Shown here piece after piece: positions 47,953 to 59,504 of a DNA stretch of 64,000 nt; within the stretch, counting starts at the first letter, position 1, and every line of letters begins with the position of its first letter. Both the position numbers and the translations under genes were made by a program. Under the pieces are notes generated by a model. The model saw nothing but the letters and a program-made list of their open reading frames with translations, was not told where the DNA came from and searched no databases. Where the stretch lies: NCBI GenBank assembly GCA_947247005.1, contig OX365946.1:3604453-3668452 (forward strand), in the 5' to 3' direction. Source of the DNA: Spisula solida. Its lineage: Eukaryota > Mollusca > Bivalvia > Venerida > Mactridae.

Positions 47953-48930
47953 TTAAGCATGTAATTGTCACCCATGGATATAACAAGTTCAAGCGGGTCA
48001 TGCGAAGCGGCCGTTTCTGTATTGCTTCAAATTGTCTGTACATAATACAATATTCAATATATAGTACTAACGCAGGTCATTCATTTGGTGCCTGAAGGGT
48101 GTATTTCACTTTATTATACTATGCAGGTGTAGTGGCATGCAACCTCGTTGCATCAAATGGACGAGGTGTTTGTGCCGTGTGGTAGCTGTAAAATATCTCC
48201 CCGGGCATTTGTTCCAGTGTTGTTGTCATATCGAGGGGTTAGAGCCTAATCCTGGTATGTGCTATTTCCTTATGTTTTCAGCAGAGCAGTTTTTAATAAC
48301 CATTTGTTAAGATATGGCTATTGTTAAAGTTAAACTATTAAATTATGTAGACAGTTGAATACTTTAAACCCTAATATGAAATATTTGTGAACATCGTAAG
48401 GAATAATGTGATTTAAATGCCAAAATATTTTTTGGTTTTCAAACCCTCACTCAATGATACAGTTTGACATTTGCCAGATCCAAATGTAATACGATATATA
48501 TATGTGGCAAGCAGCTGATGATAAAATAATGGGAAACCTGTCCACACTATACCACGCTTACTTTCACTAGACCTGTAGGCAAATCCACTTTCCTCCTGAT
48601 ACCAAAACATTTAAAATGTCAAACCATATTATTGCCATATATATGTATATGGAGTTTACGATAAACGTCCATGTGATGAAAATTTTAGAAACTTTGTATC
48701 ATATTCAGTGATGACATCCTCTGGTATCATATAAATTGATGTTTGTGGACTAACAAAATACATCAAGAAAAGATTATATGGTTCATGGTCTGATTAAGCT
48801 TAAATGTCAGTGTAAATCAGAATATCATTCAATGCTCAAATTGCTTCCGTAACAGATGTAGCATTTTGGCATATAAAATGTAAAGGAAATGTGACTTGAA
48901 AACATAAAAATTATGCAATTGCGATTGTAA

Positions 48931-48931
48931 A

Positions 48932-48973
<42 letters not shown>
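48931..48973. repeat. Microsatellite (TA)n
   Basis: Alternating TA for about 40 bases. The matching place in the other copy (about 25855-25870) has only a few TA steps, so the expansion happened after the copies separated. Confidence 0.9.
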
Positions 48974-48975
<2 letters not shown>

Positions 48976-50013
48976 ATAATGACCAATACGGTTATGTACT
49001 ATAACTGCAGTTCACCATGGCCACAAGCTAAGAAACCTTTAAAATTAATTACGAAAGTCAGTGTTCACTGTGACATCCATCACGGTATTCATATACAATT
49101 AGAATTTCATGCCGTTATTAATAGTTTTTAATGAATTTATAAATGTCATGTCGTAATTAATGAAATTTTTCATAAATTTATAAATTCGTTAAAAACTTTA
49201 ATATTTACGGCTTGTAAATTAAAATTTAAAATGTGTTGGTAAGTTTGAATTACAAGCAGGTATGAACATTTAAAATATTAACTGGGTAATAAGATACAGA
49301 ATATGTTTAAAATTAAAATATATTTTAGGATTGGCACAGCAACTTAGATATGTACTACAGAAATTGAAAACTTTAATATCTTTGAAATGTATGATTTATC
49401 TTTTTTGCTTTCGACAGACAGTTGTAGTGCGGTTTTATCTCTGCTTAATTGGCAAATGACCTCAAGGAGAAGAGATAGGTTGATGCTTGTGTGATACAAG
49501 GAATTCAGATGGGATGTCCTAGTCCAGTCATTCTGACTAGACTTCCTGTGTCCAGACATAGATTCAAACCTTGGAATTCCAGATTAGTAGTTGAGCGAGC
49601 TAAGCACTCGACCACCGTTCCACTATGATATATAAATATTTATTGTCAGATAAATAATTTTATGTAAGTACTGTAGTGCGGCTTCAGAATTTTATATCCG
49701 TCTCATAACGGGACGGGTTTTTAACATCATATATTTTCATCACAACTAGTCGTTCTCACGTAAATCTTTTGCGCAGAAAACAGCTTTGGAAAAAGAAATT
49801 TATTTTACAAATTATTGTATTTATTGGCGAAGCAAGACAGTTATTAGTGCAGCAGATGTGATCTTTGTGTGCTCACGTACAGAAATGATGTAGAAATACT
49901 CTTGAAATTGGCCACACAAGGTAGCTTTTGGACGGTAAACTTTTATACAAGTTAGTACTGAAATTATTCGTACCCAGGGCACTCGGACCAGTCTAAATAG
50001 TTTATCACTCAGA

Positions 50014-50589
50014 ATGTCTGTGTTGTTTGTTGGTGACTCTAACACTGTTAGATTTAAACAGTACCTGGATAAAATAAGCATGAGTGACCCATTTATGATT
50101 GGTGATGCCATTCCAGTGAGTTTACACGGCATCAGTGGTGGTCGCATGACCAGTTCCAGACATCTGACCATGTTTGGAGAAGCAATTGCTTCACGAAAGC
50201 CTTCATGTGTTGTTTTTCTTATTGGAGGAAATGATATTGACTCGCAACAATCTGACGAGTCACATGCTGAACTGGTTGCATTACGTTTGGTATCGGTAGC
50301 GACATTATGGTTGTCCAAATACACAATTAAGAAAATATTCATTTGTCAGTTGACTCCGAGGCAGAGCACTCGTCACATATCAGCTGATTATTACAATGAA
50401 CTTATTAAAGTGGCAAATAGGGCTATTAAGAGAGAATCGTGTGATATCCCTGCTATAAACTACTGGAAATTGAAAGGGATGAAGCAATCTGATACTAGTA
50501 CAGTTGTGTCAGATGGTGTGCATTTCAGTGATCATGGATTTGACAAATTGAGAAGGAATGTTCGAGGCATAGTGTTGAAATCCATTTAA
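50014..50589 (+). CDS. SGNH/GDSL-type hydrolase of the retrotransposon
   Basis: The frame is intact, 191 codons. The four SGNH blocks are visible: block I FVGDSNTVR (residues 5-13, nucleophile serine in GDS), block II glycine in HGISGGRM (about 38-45), block III IGGNDID (about 70-76, with Gly and Asn), and block V SDGVHFSDHG (about 168-177, Asp and His). No signal peptide is clear. Proteins of this kind act as esterases or lipases. Hydrolase frames are known in some Ngaro and CR1-like retroelements, where their role is unsettled. It lies upstream of the Gag-like frame, separated by 1.1 kb, an uncommon position. The start ATG (MSVLFVGDS) puts the catalytic block at the very N-terminus, so no residues are missing. 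Confidence 0.85.
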   Translation: MSVLFVGDSNTVRFKQYLDKISMSDPFMIGDAIPVSLHGISGGRMTSSRHLTMFGEAIASRKPSCVVFLIGGNDIDSQQSDESHAELVALRLVSVATLWLSKYTIKKIFICQLTPRQSTRHISADYYNELIKVANRAIKRESCDIPAINYWKLKGMKQSDTSTVVSDGVHFSDHGFDKLRRNVRGIVLKSI

Positions 50590-51710
50590 AATGTTAAATG
50601 GCTAGCGTAAACATGCATGTAATTGATGTCAGATTGCAATACAGTCATTCACATGTATGTAATTAAGTATATCAGATTGATAATGTTGAACGGCATTCAT
50701 GATTCAGCATTGCCAAATATATGTTACCAACATGATATTTTTAAACTTAATATACTGACACACTGTTCGAGATGTAAATTGTTTACTAATTATGCCTATA
50801 TTCAATAATTGTAGGTTGTTACTGTTATTGGTGTTACGGTGATTGGCAAGAGGGCCAATATTGTGTACTGTATTGTATTGTGTACTGTGTTGTGACAGTT
50901 GTCAGATTCGGACAAAGGTATACATTATTAGTTCATTATTTCATACATTATAATTTTACATCTGCATGCAATGTTGTTCATTGCTTACTACACAGATGTA
51001 GGCTAAAAATGTGTGCTAATATTTTAACCATTTTTCGCGACATATTGTCAATACATGGTTTATATTAAATGCAGCCATTTATACATTTTTGATGAATGGC
51101 AAGTGATATATACACTTTACATAAAGTATGACTGTACTGAATTGTCAGAAGAGTAGTTAAATTAACTACTATTACTATTATTGCTGTTCATGTATTTGAT
51201 GTATGGACATATTGTCCAATGCGTTTTACAAATAGCACATTGCTGTAAATGTAGTTAGATAGTATATGGTCTGATGAGTGGTCCAATTGACTGCTCCAGT
51301 ACAACACCAGTTATGGCTGGTTGACTATTAAGCAACATATTGTTGTTTATGGATTATGTATGGACATATTGTCCTTTTATATAGTCCAATTGACTATGTC
51401 ACAAATTGTGGCAAATTATATTAATTATCGGCAGGATTCAACATATTGTTGTTTCTTTATTTATGCAGGACAGATTGTCACATGTTTAGACAAATTGACT
51501 TAAGTATATATATAGTATTAGTATCAGATAATGATGCAAGATATTATTTAAGTGCAGAGTGTTATTTCCAACTCCAAGGGGACATATAAGTGTTAAATGT
51601 CATTTTCATCATACTGACTAAGATGAAGTCAGGTGGACTGGAAGTCCCCCAATAAAAATAAGTGATTTAGGTTAGGTGCTGTTAATGATGTTAGTACATT
51701 TTATGACAGT
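50590..51710. other. Non-coding stretch between hydrolase and Gag frames
   Basis: No gene. The motif 'TGGACATATTGTCC' occurs at 51205 and 51361, and 'GTCCAATTGACT' recurs nearby at 51281 and 51384. These could be leader or regulatory sequence for the downstream Gag frame. Confidence 0.4.
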
Positions 51711-52601
51711 ATGTCCATATTATATTTTTGTAGTATGCCTCCTAGGAAGCGGCAACGAACGACAGGGCCAGAGAGTGTGTCGACCGTAGCTTCTGGGTCC
51801 TCATCCAGTTTGTCGGAGGAAGACTTGTCAGCAATCATTTCCAGGGTGGTTCCTGCAGTCACCCAAGGGGTGCTGCAGGTTTTGGTTGACAAGAAGATTC
51901 TTGAACCTGAGGTAGCAACAACATCTAATAGCGAGCAGATGGAGGCTCTGGATCAGCCATCTACTTCCGGTAATGCTAAAAACAAACGCCCGTTATTCTT
52001 AGGAATTGACGAGAAATTGAAATCAAAAATTGTGTCAGATCAGTTTGTGGAGCTTGAGCTCTTAGTATCAAAAGGAGAATGTCACTACCAAATAGCTGAC
52101 AATGGAAGTGGTGACATTTCTTTCAAACCTGTTACAAAGTCAGCTACTCACATAAAAAACATTGACCAGTGGTTCAGAGCTTTCCACATTTATGTGAGTA
52201 TCTATACAGATAGACACCCATCAGCGGCACCAGCTCTGATGAAATATTGTGACACTGTTCAAAAACTAGCCAAACAATCTGGTGACTATCCAGCCATTTA
52301 TTATGACCGCCAGTTTAGGTTATTAAAGGAAGCAACAGATATGTCATTTGCTGAGCTGGATGCTGAGCTATACACACAGGCTTTGGCTATGGGACTGAGC
52401 AAAGCTAAACCAAAACAGCCCTTTCTTGGGCAAAAGTCATCCCAGAAAAAATTCTGTTATGACTATAACAACGGCTCATGTACCAGGACAAATTGCATTT
52501 ACCCACACAAATGCCAAAAATGCAGTGGCTCACATGGACGCAATGAATGTCCAAAAAAGCAGTCAAGTTTTGCCCAGTCAGGTCACAAAAATAAAAAGTA
52601 A
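51711..52601 (+). CDS. Gag-like protein with C-terminal zinc fingers
   Basis: The 296-codon frame is open. The more likely start is the methionine at residue 9 (MPPRKRQR, a basic, nuclear-localisation-like beginning). A low-complexity serine-rich segment (about 25-40) and a central helical region (about 85-230) follow, without a named domain. The end is cysteine-rich: CYDYNNGSCTRTNCIYPHKC and CQKCSGSHGRNEC (about 251-284), a CCCH-like finger then a CCHC-like knuckle, as expected for nucleic-acid binding. It lies directly before the RT frame, where Gag sits in DIRS/Ngaro elements. The product would package element RNA. Confidence 0.75.
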   Translation: MSILYFCSMPPRKRQRTTGPESVSTVASGSSSSLSEEDLSAIISRVVPAVTQGVLQVLVDKKILEPEVATTSNSEQMEALDQPSTSGNAKNKRPLFLGIDEKLKSKIVSDQFVELELLVSKGECHYQIADNGSGDISFKPVTKSATHIKNIDQWFRAFHIYVSIYTDRHPSAAPALMKYCDTVQKLAKQSGDYPAIYYDRQFRLLKEATDMSFAELDAELYTQALAMGLSKAKPKQPFLGQKSSQKKFCYDYNNGSCTRTNCIYPHKCQKCSGSHGRNECPKKQSSFAQSGHKNKK

Positions 52602-52602
52602 A

Positions 52603-54214
52603 GTATCGGATTCTGTGTGTGAGGCTTCATCATCCACAGCAGCAATTGTTACACCAATTATTGTTGACAAATTAGCATCATGGTTACAAGATTACGAGTT
52701 TGAGTTAAAATCATTCATACTTGAAGGTTTTAGAATGGGTTTTAAAATTCCGTTTAGCGGTGAAAAAGCCATTAAAAAATGTTGTAATTTAAAATCAGCT
52801 TTAGAACATCAGACATATTAAAACAAAAATTAACAGTAGAAATGCTTCATGGCAGAGTGGCGGGCCCTTTCAATGAACCTCCTTTTGAGGACTTTATGGT
52901 TTCTCCTTTGGGTTTGGTGCCAAAACATAAACCAGGAGAGTTCAGAATTATTCATCATTTGTCTTTTCCTGAAGGGTTATCGGTTAATGATGGCATTCCA
53001 CAGCATATGTGTTCTGTACAGTATCAAAATATTGATGATGCGGTACTATTGGTTAAAAAATCAGGACAAGGGGCATTGATGTCTAAAGTAGATATAGAAA
53101 ATGCTTTTAAGATTATTCCTATTGAACAAGATAGTCAGAAATTGCTTGGTTTCCGTGTGGATGGTTGCTATTACTATGATAAAACATTGCCAATGGGTCT
53201 GAGCTATTCGTGCAATCTATTTGAACGATTTAGTAAAGCACTTCATTGGGTAGCAGAAACACAGTTAGGGATCCCTGGCTGTGCACATATTTTAGACGAT
53301 TTCTTGTTTCGGGTCATGGTTATGCCAAAGCTAACGCTTGGTTGGATTCTTTTCAAGAGTTTGCCAGGTCCATTGGTCTGCCGCTTAAACAATCAAAGAC
53401 TATATTGCCTTGTACCACTATTTGTTTTGTGGGTATAGAGTTAGATTCAATTGCTATGGAAAAAAGACTGCCCTTAGATAAGTTACAAAAAATACGTATG
53501 GCCTTGCATATGTTTAAAGCTAGAAGAAAAGTTAGCCTTCAGGAATTGCAATCTATCACTGGTTTATTGTCATACGCTTGTTCAGTGGTAGTACCAGGAA
53601 GAACATTCCTCCGTCGCTTAATTGATTTGACTTTGGGTCTAAAAAAACCTCACCACAAGTGGCGCCTAAACAATGAAGCGCGTGCAGATTTAAAGGCTTG
53701 GTCTCAATTTATTGAATGTTTCAATGGCAAATCCATGTTTTTGTCCGATAAGTGGGTCAGTTCAACAGTTCTGTGTTTATACACAGATGCGTCAAACATT
53801 GGGTTTGGTGGGTATTTAGGTAATACTTGGTTTGCAGATAAGTGGCCAGTGGCATGGGACAAATTTCATATTACTTTTAAAGAATTGTTCCCAATAGTAT
53901 TAGCAGTGGAGTTTTGGGCTGATAAGATGAAAAATCAATGTATCAACTTCTTTTCTGATAATGAGGCGGTGGTCTATATCATAAACAAACAAACGTCTAA
54001 GGACTCCAATATCATGTGTTTAGTCAGAAAGCTGGTGTTGTTGTGCCTTAAGAACAACATTTTGTTTAAAGCCTCACATTTGGCAGGTGCAACCAATATT
54101 TTAGCTGATAAACTTTCTCGGCTTCAGATAGACAAATTCCTTCACATGTGCCGATACCAGCCCTTAGTTCGCCAACCAGTGAGTCGGGACAGTTTCAACA
54201 TCTTCATGACTTAG
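52603..54214 (+). pseudogene. Reverse transcriptase-RNase H of the YR retrotransposon, frameshifted
   Basis: The coding signal runs through three frames. The first, 52603 to about 52810, has LASWLQDYEFELKSFILEGF. The second, about 52820 to about 53310, has VAGPFNEPPFEDFMVSPLGL, FRIIHHLSFP, SKVDIENAFKIIPI and the catalytic HILDDFLF. The third runs from about 53313 to 54214 with KQSKTILPCTTICFVGIELD and then RNase H: LYTDASNIGFGG (first Asp), KELFPIVLAVEF (Glu), FFSDNEAVVYII (Asp) and GATNILADKLSR (last Asp). One-base changes near 52810 and 53310 split it. The family copies element RNA into DNA. Catalytic residues are all present but cannot be made in one chain here. Confidence 0.88.
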
Positions 54215-55115
54215 TGTCACACTTGGTGCACAATTCATTATCAGAATCTACCCATGCTGTGTATCAGAGAGCTTTGGTTGGTTACAAGGCTTTTTTATGT
54301 CAAACTTTTTCTAGGCACTACAATTTTGAAATTGACCAGGGTCATGTATTGTTGTTCATCGCTTACTGTTTCCAAAAACAGATGGCAGCAGCTACTGTAT
54401 CTACATATATTTCGGCTCTTTCCAATCTGCTAAAAACGAAAAATTTGCCTGATGTTACACAATTATTTATAGTAAAAAAGGCATTGCAAGGTTATCACAA
54501 GTTAGTTCCTAGAACAGATACTAGATTACCAATAACGTATGCAATCATGAGGGATTTGGTATGTTCACTTGACAACGTTTGCAATTCACAATATCTGAGG
54601 ATTATGTTTAAGTCAATGTTCCTTCTTGCTTTTCATGGGTTCTTAAGAGTGGGTGAATTTACATCGCCGTCAAAGAAAGATTATATTTTGGGAGTTGAAC
54701 ATATCAAATTCAACAGCAGTAAGGATGAGGTTAATAGTGTTGACTTAACATTAAAAAACTATAAACACAGTCGTGGAAAAATTCACACTTTAAACATAGC
54801 ATGTTGTCATCATGTTCACCATATGTGTCCGGTACATGCATTGCATGCTTATTTCTTGTGGCGTAAGCCGTCTTCTGGCCCTCTGTACTCTTATATGGAT
54901 AACAGTCCAGTTACCAGGGCAGCATTTTGTACTCGGTTAAGCTTATCATTGTCATGGGCTGGTTACAGTACTGATCGGTACAAGGGTCACAGTTTCCGCA
55001 TTGGTGCAGCATCCGAGCTTTCTCTGGGATTCCTGAGGAGAAAACTAGAGTCATGGGCAGATGGTCGTCTAATGCTTACAAAAAGTACATTAGAATTCCC
55101 ATGGCTTATCAGTAA
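54148..55115 (+). pseudogene. Tyrosine recombinase of the retrotransposon, frameshifted near its end
   Basis: It overlaps the RT-RNase H end by 67 bases in another frame, a usual arrangement in DIRS-order elements. An N-terminal core-binding (SAM-like) part (residues of about 15-120, STHAVYQRALVGYKAFL and AAATVSTYISALSNLLK) precedes the catalytic part. There the first arginine is in FHGFLRVGEF and the His-x-x-Arg in GHSFRIGAAS. A one-base loss near 55028 then shifts the frame. The true C-terminus, with VMGRWSSNAYKKYIR and the catalytic tyrosine, is read in another frame and ends at TAA 55113-55115. The shifted frame runs on to 55221 with unrelated residues. Such enzymes integrate the circular DNA copy without target duplication. 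Confidence 0.88.
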
Positions 55116-55500
55116 GCGAAGTAGTTCAAATTGTGTTGATGTGTTTGGTGATGGGATATTGGGTCTCTCACCATGTAGCAACTTCATAACTTTGAATTAC
55201 ATGTTGAATTTTGATTTATAGATGAATGTGGCAGAGTAACATATCTAAGGCTTATCAGTAAGCGAGGTAGTTCAAATTGTGTTGATGTGTTTGGTGATGG
55301 GATATTGGGTCTCTCGCCATGTAGCAACTTCATAACTTTGAATTACATGTTGAATTTTGATTTATAGATGAATGTGGCAGAGTAACATACCTAAGGCTTA
55401 TCAGTAAGCGAGGTGGTTCAAATTGTGTCGATGTGTGTGGTGATGGGATATTGGGTCTCTCACCATGTAGCAACTTCATAACTTTGAATTACAAAATATA
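55103..55500 (+). repeat. Three direct repeats of 146 bp at the 3' end of the YR element
   Basis: Units start GGCTTATCAGTAAGCGA at 55103, 55249 and 55395. The third is cut off after about 100 bp and passes into the element's end. They differ by only a few bases. The first overlaps the last codons and natural stop of the recombinase gene. Confidence 0.9.
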
Positions 55501-57048
55501 CATGTTGAACTTTGAATGATTGTATTGTTCAGGAGTTAGCAATATACTTAGTGGACAACAATGTATATCACTTGCAACAACTGGGCCACGTGTCATTCCA
55601 TGTGGTATTTTTATTGAGATAATACATAAAGCTATAACAATCTTTTGCATATACCGTAGTGTTGGAAGATATTGTCATAAGAGATGTATATTTTCCTGAT
55701 ACACGTATTTGTCTAAGAGTATAAATGAATCAACTTCCAGTTATCGCAATAAGTCATACACGTTGAATTGTATAGTCTACCAATGAATCACACAGTGACG
55801 GGAAATCGCAAGTGCTTTTACTCACAATAAGGCACATACTTTGCATTGTATAATATCCCAATAAGTCATACAGTGATTAGGTTTGTACTCTGTGATTGTG
55901 GTCATTTTTGTTTTACCTTAGGAAAGTTAATTGATAACGCTTGACCACTACTTGATACCAAGTTAATGCACACTAGCACCTTCCTTAAGTTTGCTTACGT
56001 AGTGGCTAAACAGTCTTTTAACTGAATGTCTTAATACACATTCAAGTGTTTAAAAGTTTTTTTCTGTTTTTCATGTATTACAATTCTTACTTTATACACC
56101 TTTATAATCAAACATTACACAGCTATGTTTATATCCATCTCGACGAATGAAAATCATTAATTGATTCGTAATAAATAGTTCATTCGTTTAAATAATACAT
56201 GCACCGTTCCAAAAAATAATGCATATTAGCTGTTACAAAATTAACAAATTCAAGCACATACACGTTTACTAAGTAAGTTATACTTACTGTTATAATTAAG
56301 AATTAGCTAGATTTATGTTCTTTATTTAAGCTTATTAGAAGAGCTTCTCATTTACAAAAAGATTAAATAAATGAAAGCAATTTAATGTGTTTCTAACCGC
56401 ACAACATTTAAATTCATAAGGAATACTAGTAGTCAAAATAATTTTCGCCAAAACTACATTTTTCTCTCTGTATAAGGTATTCCTGTTTCAATCATACATA
56501 GCTAAATGTATACAATCCATTTTAGTCACACTTTGACATCTTATTCGAGTGGAGCTGCTATTATTATACAGCAATATAAACAACAACTGTGGTTTGACAT
56601 TTAACTTACAGCGATGAAATTGTATGTACCACAGACCAGCACCCGGTGCCTTGTTGTTGACTTATATAAATTGACAAATCAAGACTGATGTCATTTAACC
56701 AAAATGTCATTGTTTTATATGGAACAGTTGAGCGGGACAAATATTATATTAAGACACACAAATGTTATTGGTAGAGATTGATATACAGATTTGATTCATT
56801 CTAACAGATGTTAATGTTACATCTACGAAAATATTAAGAGGCCATTGATTTAAAACTGGTCTTGCCTCCAGTCAGTTCTGTAGATACACGATAGCTCAAA
56901 ATGACTATTATCCATATTTAATTAATTAAGTTGGGTATTTTGAAATAATTTTGAGAATAAATAACAGTGGTGATACGGAACGTATTTAACTAAAAAAGTC
57001 AATTTGGCCAAGTTTATCAGATAGAAGGTTTTGGCTGTAACCCCTCGA

Positions 57049-57587
57049 TATGCACCTTCCTCTCTTTATAGGCGCGCTTGAAATATCCATTTGGTTTTGG
57101 AATATGGATGGTAAATGATGTGTCTGCCTCTTGTGTTGGTGGCTAGTTGATGCCACCCTACTAGTACACGTGCATTATATACTTGTATTGTTGTATGTTT
57201 TTGTTATTTGTGGCATACCAATAAACTTACTTAAATACAATAATTGATAATATACTTCAGATATGTCGAGCATGACTTATCTCGAGCATTTGGCTTGTCC
57301 CGATTTTACTGTACACGCGTATGAATACACACGCAGTATCCGTGATCGTGTTTTACATTATTGTATTTGCTGATGTGGTCTTTTGATTAGCCAGCATGTC
57401 AAGGCGGCAAACTGTTCTGTAACATTAGGGTATGTGTGGGTAAGTGTGAGGTTATGTGTTCCTTAAACCTAGTTGCAAACCTCAGTGACGTTTTGTCGCT
57501 GTGTGTACAAATGTGGAAGCACTATTGTTTACATATTTTCACTTATTTCATGCCTAAGATTTTTTATAAACGAACAACATAAAAACA
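57049..57587. other. Gene-free stretch beside the nested transposon
   Basis: Unassigned sequence, less AT-rich than most of the window. No frame, RNA or repeat that I can support. Confidence 0.4.
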
Positions 57588-58596
57588 ACAAGAGCTGTCC
57601 ACGAGCAGCGCGCTCCACTATTTGCAGTGCCATGCAAGGATAGTATAATCATTATATAGTCAAAACAAAATGCTTCTTATCAGCAGCATTGCCCTCTGCT
57701 GTGTAGAGGTTAGGGCTTCTAAGTCGAGAAAGGATGATGTGTTGGACTAAATGCAGGACAGTTGCACACTCGTGTGTAGGTCCTCTAGGTCACAAAGGTG
57801 AACAATGAGGCATTTCTTAGTCCAAAACGGGCAATTATTTTAATAAAATGCTAAATAGTTATCTACTACTGTGTAAGGGGTTAGGGTCATGATGGTGAAC
57901 AAATATGCAAAGTAGCAGAGCAATATATTAATGCACTTTAAAGTATTAGAGGTTAAAACACATGTACCAGTCCTAAACTTTAACAGTTGCATTTTCAAGT
58001 CCAAAAGGAGGCATGATTTTAACAGAATGCTTGATTGAGTTACCTACCCCTGTCTAGGGGTTGTGGTCATGATTGTGAACAAGTATGTAAAGCAATTTGG
58101 GAAAGCACTTTAAAATATTTGAGGTGAAAAAAACCTGTACCTAAACTTAAACATTTGCACTAAGTTGAAAAGGGGGGGGGGCATAATTTCACCAATTTGA
58201 AAATGCTTGATATAGTTACATGCCCCTGTGTATGGATTGGGGTCATGATGGTGGACAAGTATGCAATTTGTCAATGCACTTTGAAGATATTAGAGGTAAA
58301 AAACCTGTACCAAAACTTTAACATTTGCACTATTGGCACTAAATAGAAAAAGAGGGCACAATTTCAACAAAATGCCCGATAGAGTTTTCTACTCCTGCAT
58401 ATGGGGTGGTGTCATGATGGCAAACAAGTATGCATTGTATAAAAGCAATATCTCAAAGGACATTAAAAATATAAGAGGTTACAAACCTGAACCTAAACTT
58501 TAACATAAGCATTACGCCGACGCCAACGCCAACGACGACGCCGACGATCGGGTGACTGCAATAGCTCTCTTCATTCTACGAATAGTGGAGCTTAAA
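57588..58596 (+). mobile_element. Repeat element with internal tandem array, copy 2
   Basis: The same ends as the element at 31391-32899 ('ACAAGAGCTGTCCACGAGC' at the start, 'ATTACGCCGACGCCAACGCC' then 'TGACTGCAATAGCTC' at the end), with about four to five internal units instead of about eight. A poly-G run occurs at about 58170. Copy number of the internal unit clearly varies between insertions. Confidence 0.8.
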
Positions 58597-59504
58597 ACAC
58601 CATTTGTCACTATTTGTTTGTGTTCGTTCTGTTGCATGTCTTTGTTTAACACGTTTTTTATGTTTTTGTTGAAAGTTTTTGTCCGGTTCGATGATAATAG
58701 TGTATGTTCACATTTATAAATATTGACAGCATGACAGTAGTCAATGTCGTGAAATAACACGGGATGTCAAACTCGTTAATACCGGTAGGATCCAATTTAG
58801 CCTTACAAACGCCTACCGCTTTTATATCTGCGTTAACCAAGCAGCTTGTGTACACCTTATAAGCACAAGTTACTCAATCATTATTAAAAAATACAATATA
58901 GCAATTATAATAGTTTTTATTTCTACAATTTATTTCATTCACACCCAGTCTTATATGCAATACCTTTGCATGATGGTTATGTAAATAAGTGACTGAAAAG
59001 TTGTTCTATGTGTGGACATGAACATATGCATTTCCTTGCACGTAATATAAACGCAAGTTCTGTACATATTATCTACACAATCGAAACACATTCAGATACA
59101 ATATAGGACATTGGTATGCTTAGGAACGCTGGTAATTTCCAATGGACCCATATACATGTTTATAGGAGAGAGAAAATATAATCAAATAACACAAAAATAC
59201 AAAAACACCAATCCAATGTAACAGTTCTCTGTTCTAACACAAATATGTACTAGTATACGTCTATCTGGAGGATTTTATAGTGCTTTAACTGTTGCGTAAT
59301 TCCCACTAGTCGGATCGGCAACGTATCCATAATTGTTCTGCTGTCATTTTACCTTCTCTTAACAAGTCCAAATGACGATCACTATTTTATGTTATATATG
59401 ATTGTGTAGAAAGTATTTAAATCAAATTATTATAAGACAGGGTAAATAAGCCGACCATAAAGCACCACTTGTTCAAACGCCAAGCCAAAATCGCAACGAT
59501 AGAG
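58597..59504 (-). other. 3' flank of the BTB gene
   Basis: Read on the minus strand, AATAAA occurs at 58929-58934 and 58916-58921, some 570 bases past the BTB stop codon. These are fair candidates for polyadenylation signals, so much of this stretch may be 3' UTR. Two minus-strand frames (58512-58760 and 58658-58855) show no motif. Confidence 0.4.

Larger units (their letters stand above)
49636..55563 (+). mobile_element. 5.9-kb tyrosine-recombinase retrotransposon (DIRS order, Ngaro-like)
   Basis: The borders come from the empty site. The uninterrupted copy reads 'CACTATGATATATAATATAT' into 'ATCACTTGC', whereas here the left flank ends ...GATATATAA at 49635 and the right flank resumes TATATCACTTGC at 55564. 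Inside, all on the plus strand, are SGNH hydrolase, Gag-like, RT-RNase H and tyrosine recombinase frames. No target duplication is evident, as expected when a recombinase inserts a circle. An SGNH frame and the lack of an adenine methyltransferase point to Ngaro and not to DIRS1. The split direct repeats usual for Ngaro were not found; only 146-bp tandem repeats sit at the 3' end. Confidence 0.85.
48231..57048 (+). mobile_element. TA-flanked inverted-repeat transposon, copy split by a retrotransposon
   Basis: The ends are TCGAGGGGTTAGAGCC (48231-48246) and its inverse GGCTGTAACCCCTCGA (57033-57048), 15 of 16 matching, with TA on both sides (48229-48230 and 57049-57050). Outer sequence is 48231-49635 plus 55564-57048, about 2.89 kb in all, matching 23708-26571 in reverse. 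The interruption 49636-55563 is a separate element. A (TA)n run at 48931-48973 is longer here than in the other copy. Confidence 0.85.

Noticed and set aside
52426..52821. A separate 131-codon protein starting inside the Gag frame
   Set aside because: Its first part is Gag DNA read out of frame. Only the portion after about 52603 matches the N-terminal region of the RT protein, which continues in another frame.
55116..55221. A 35-residue C-terminal extension of the recombinase
   Set aside because: It is read in the wrong frame after the shift near 55028. The family-like end with the catalytic tyrosine is in another frame and stops at 55115.
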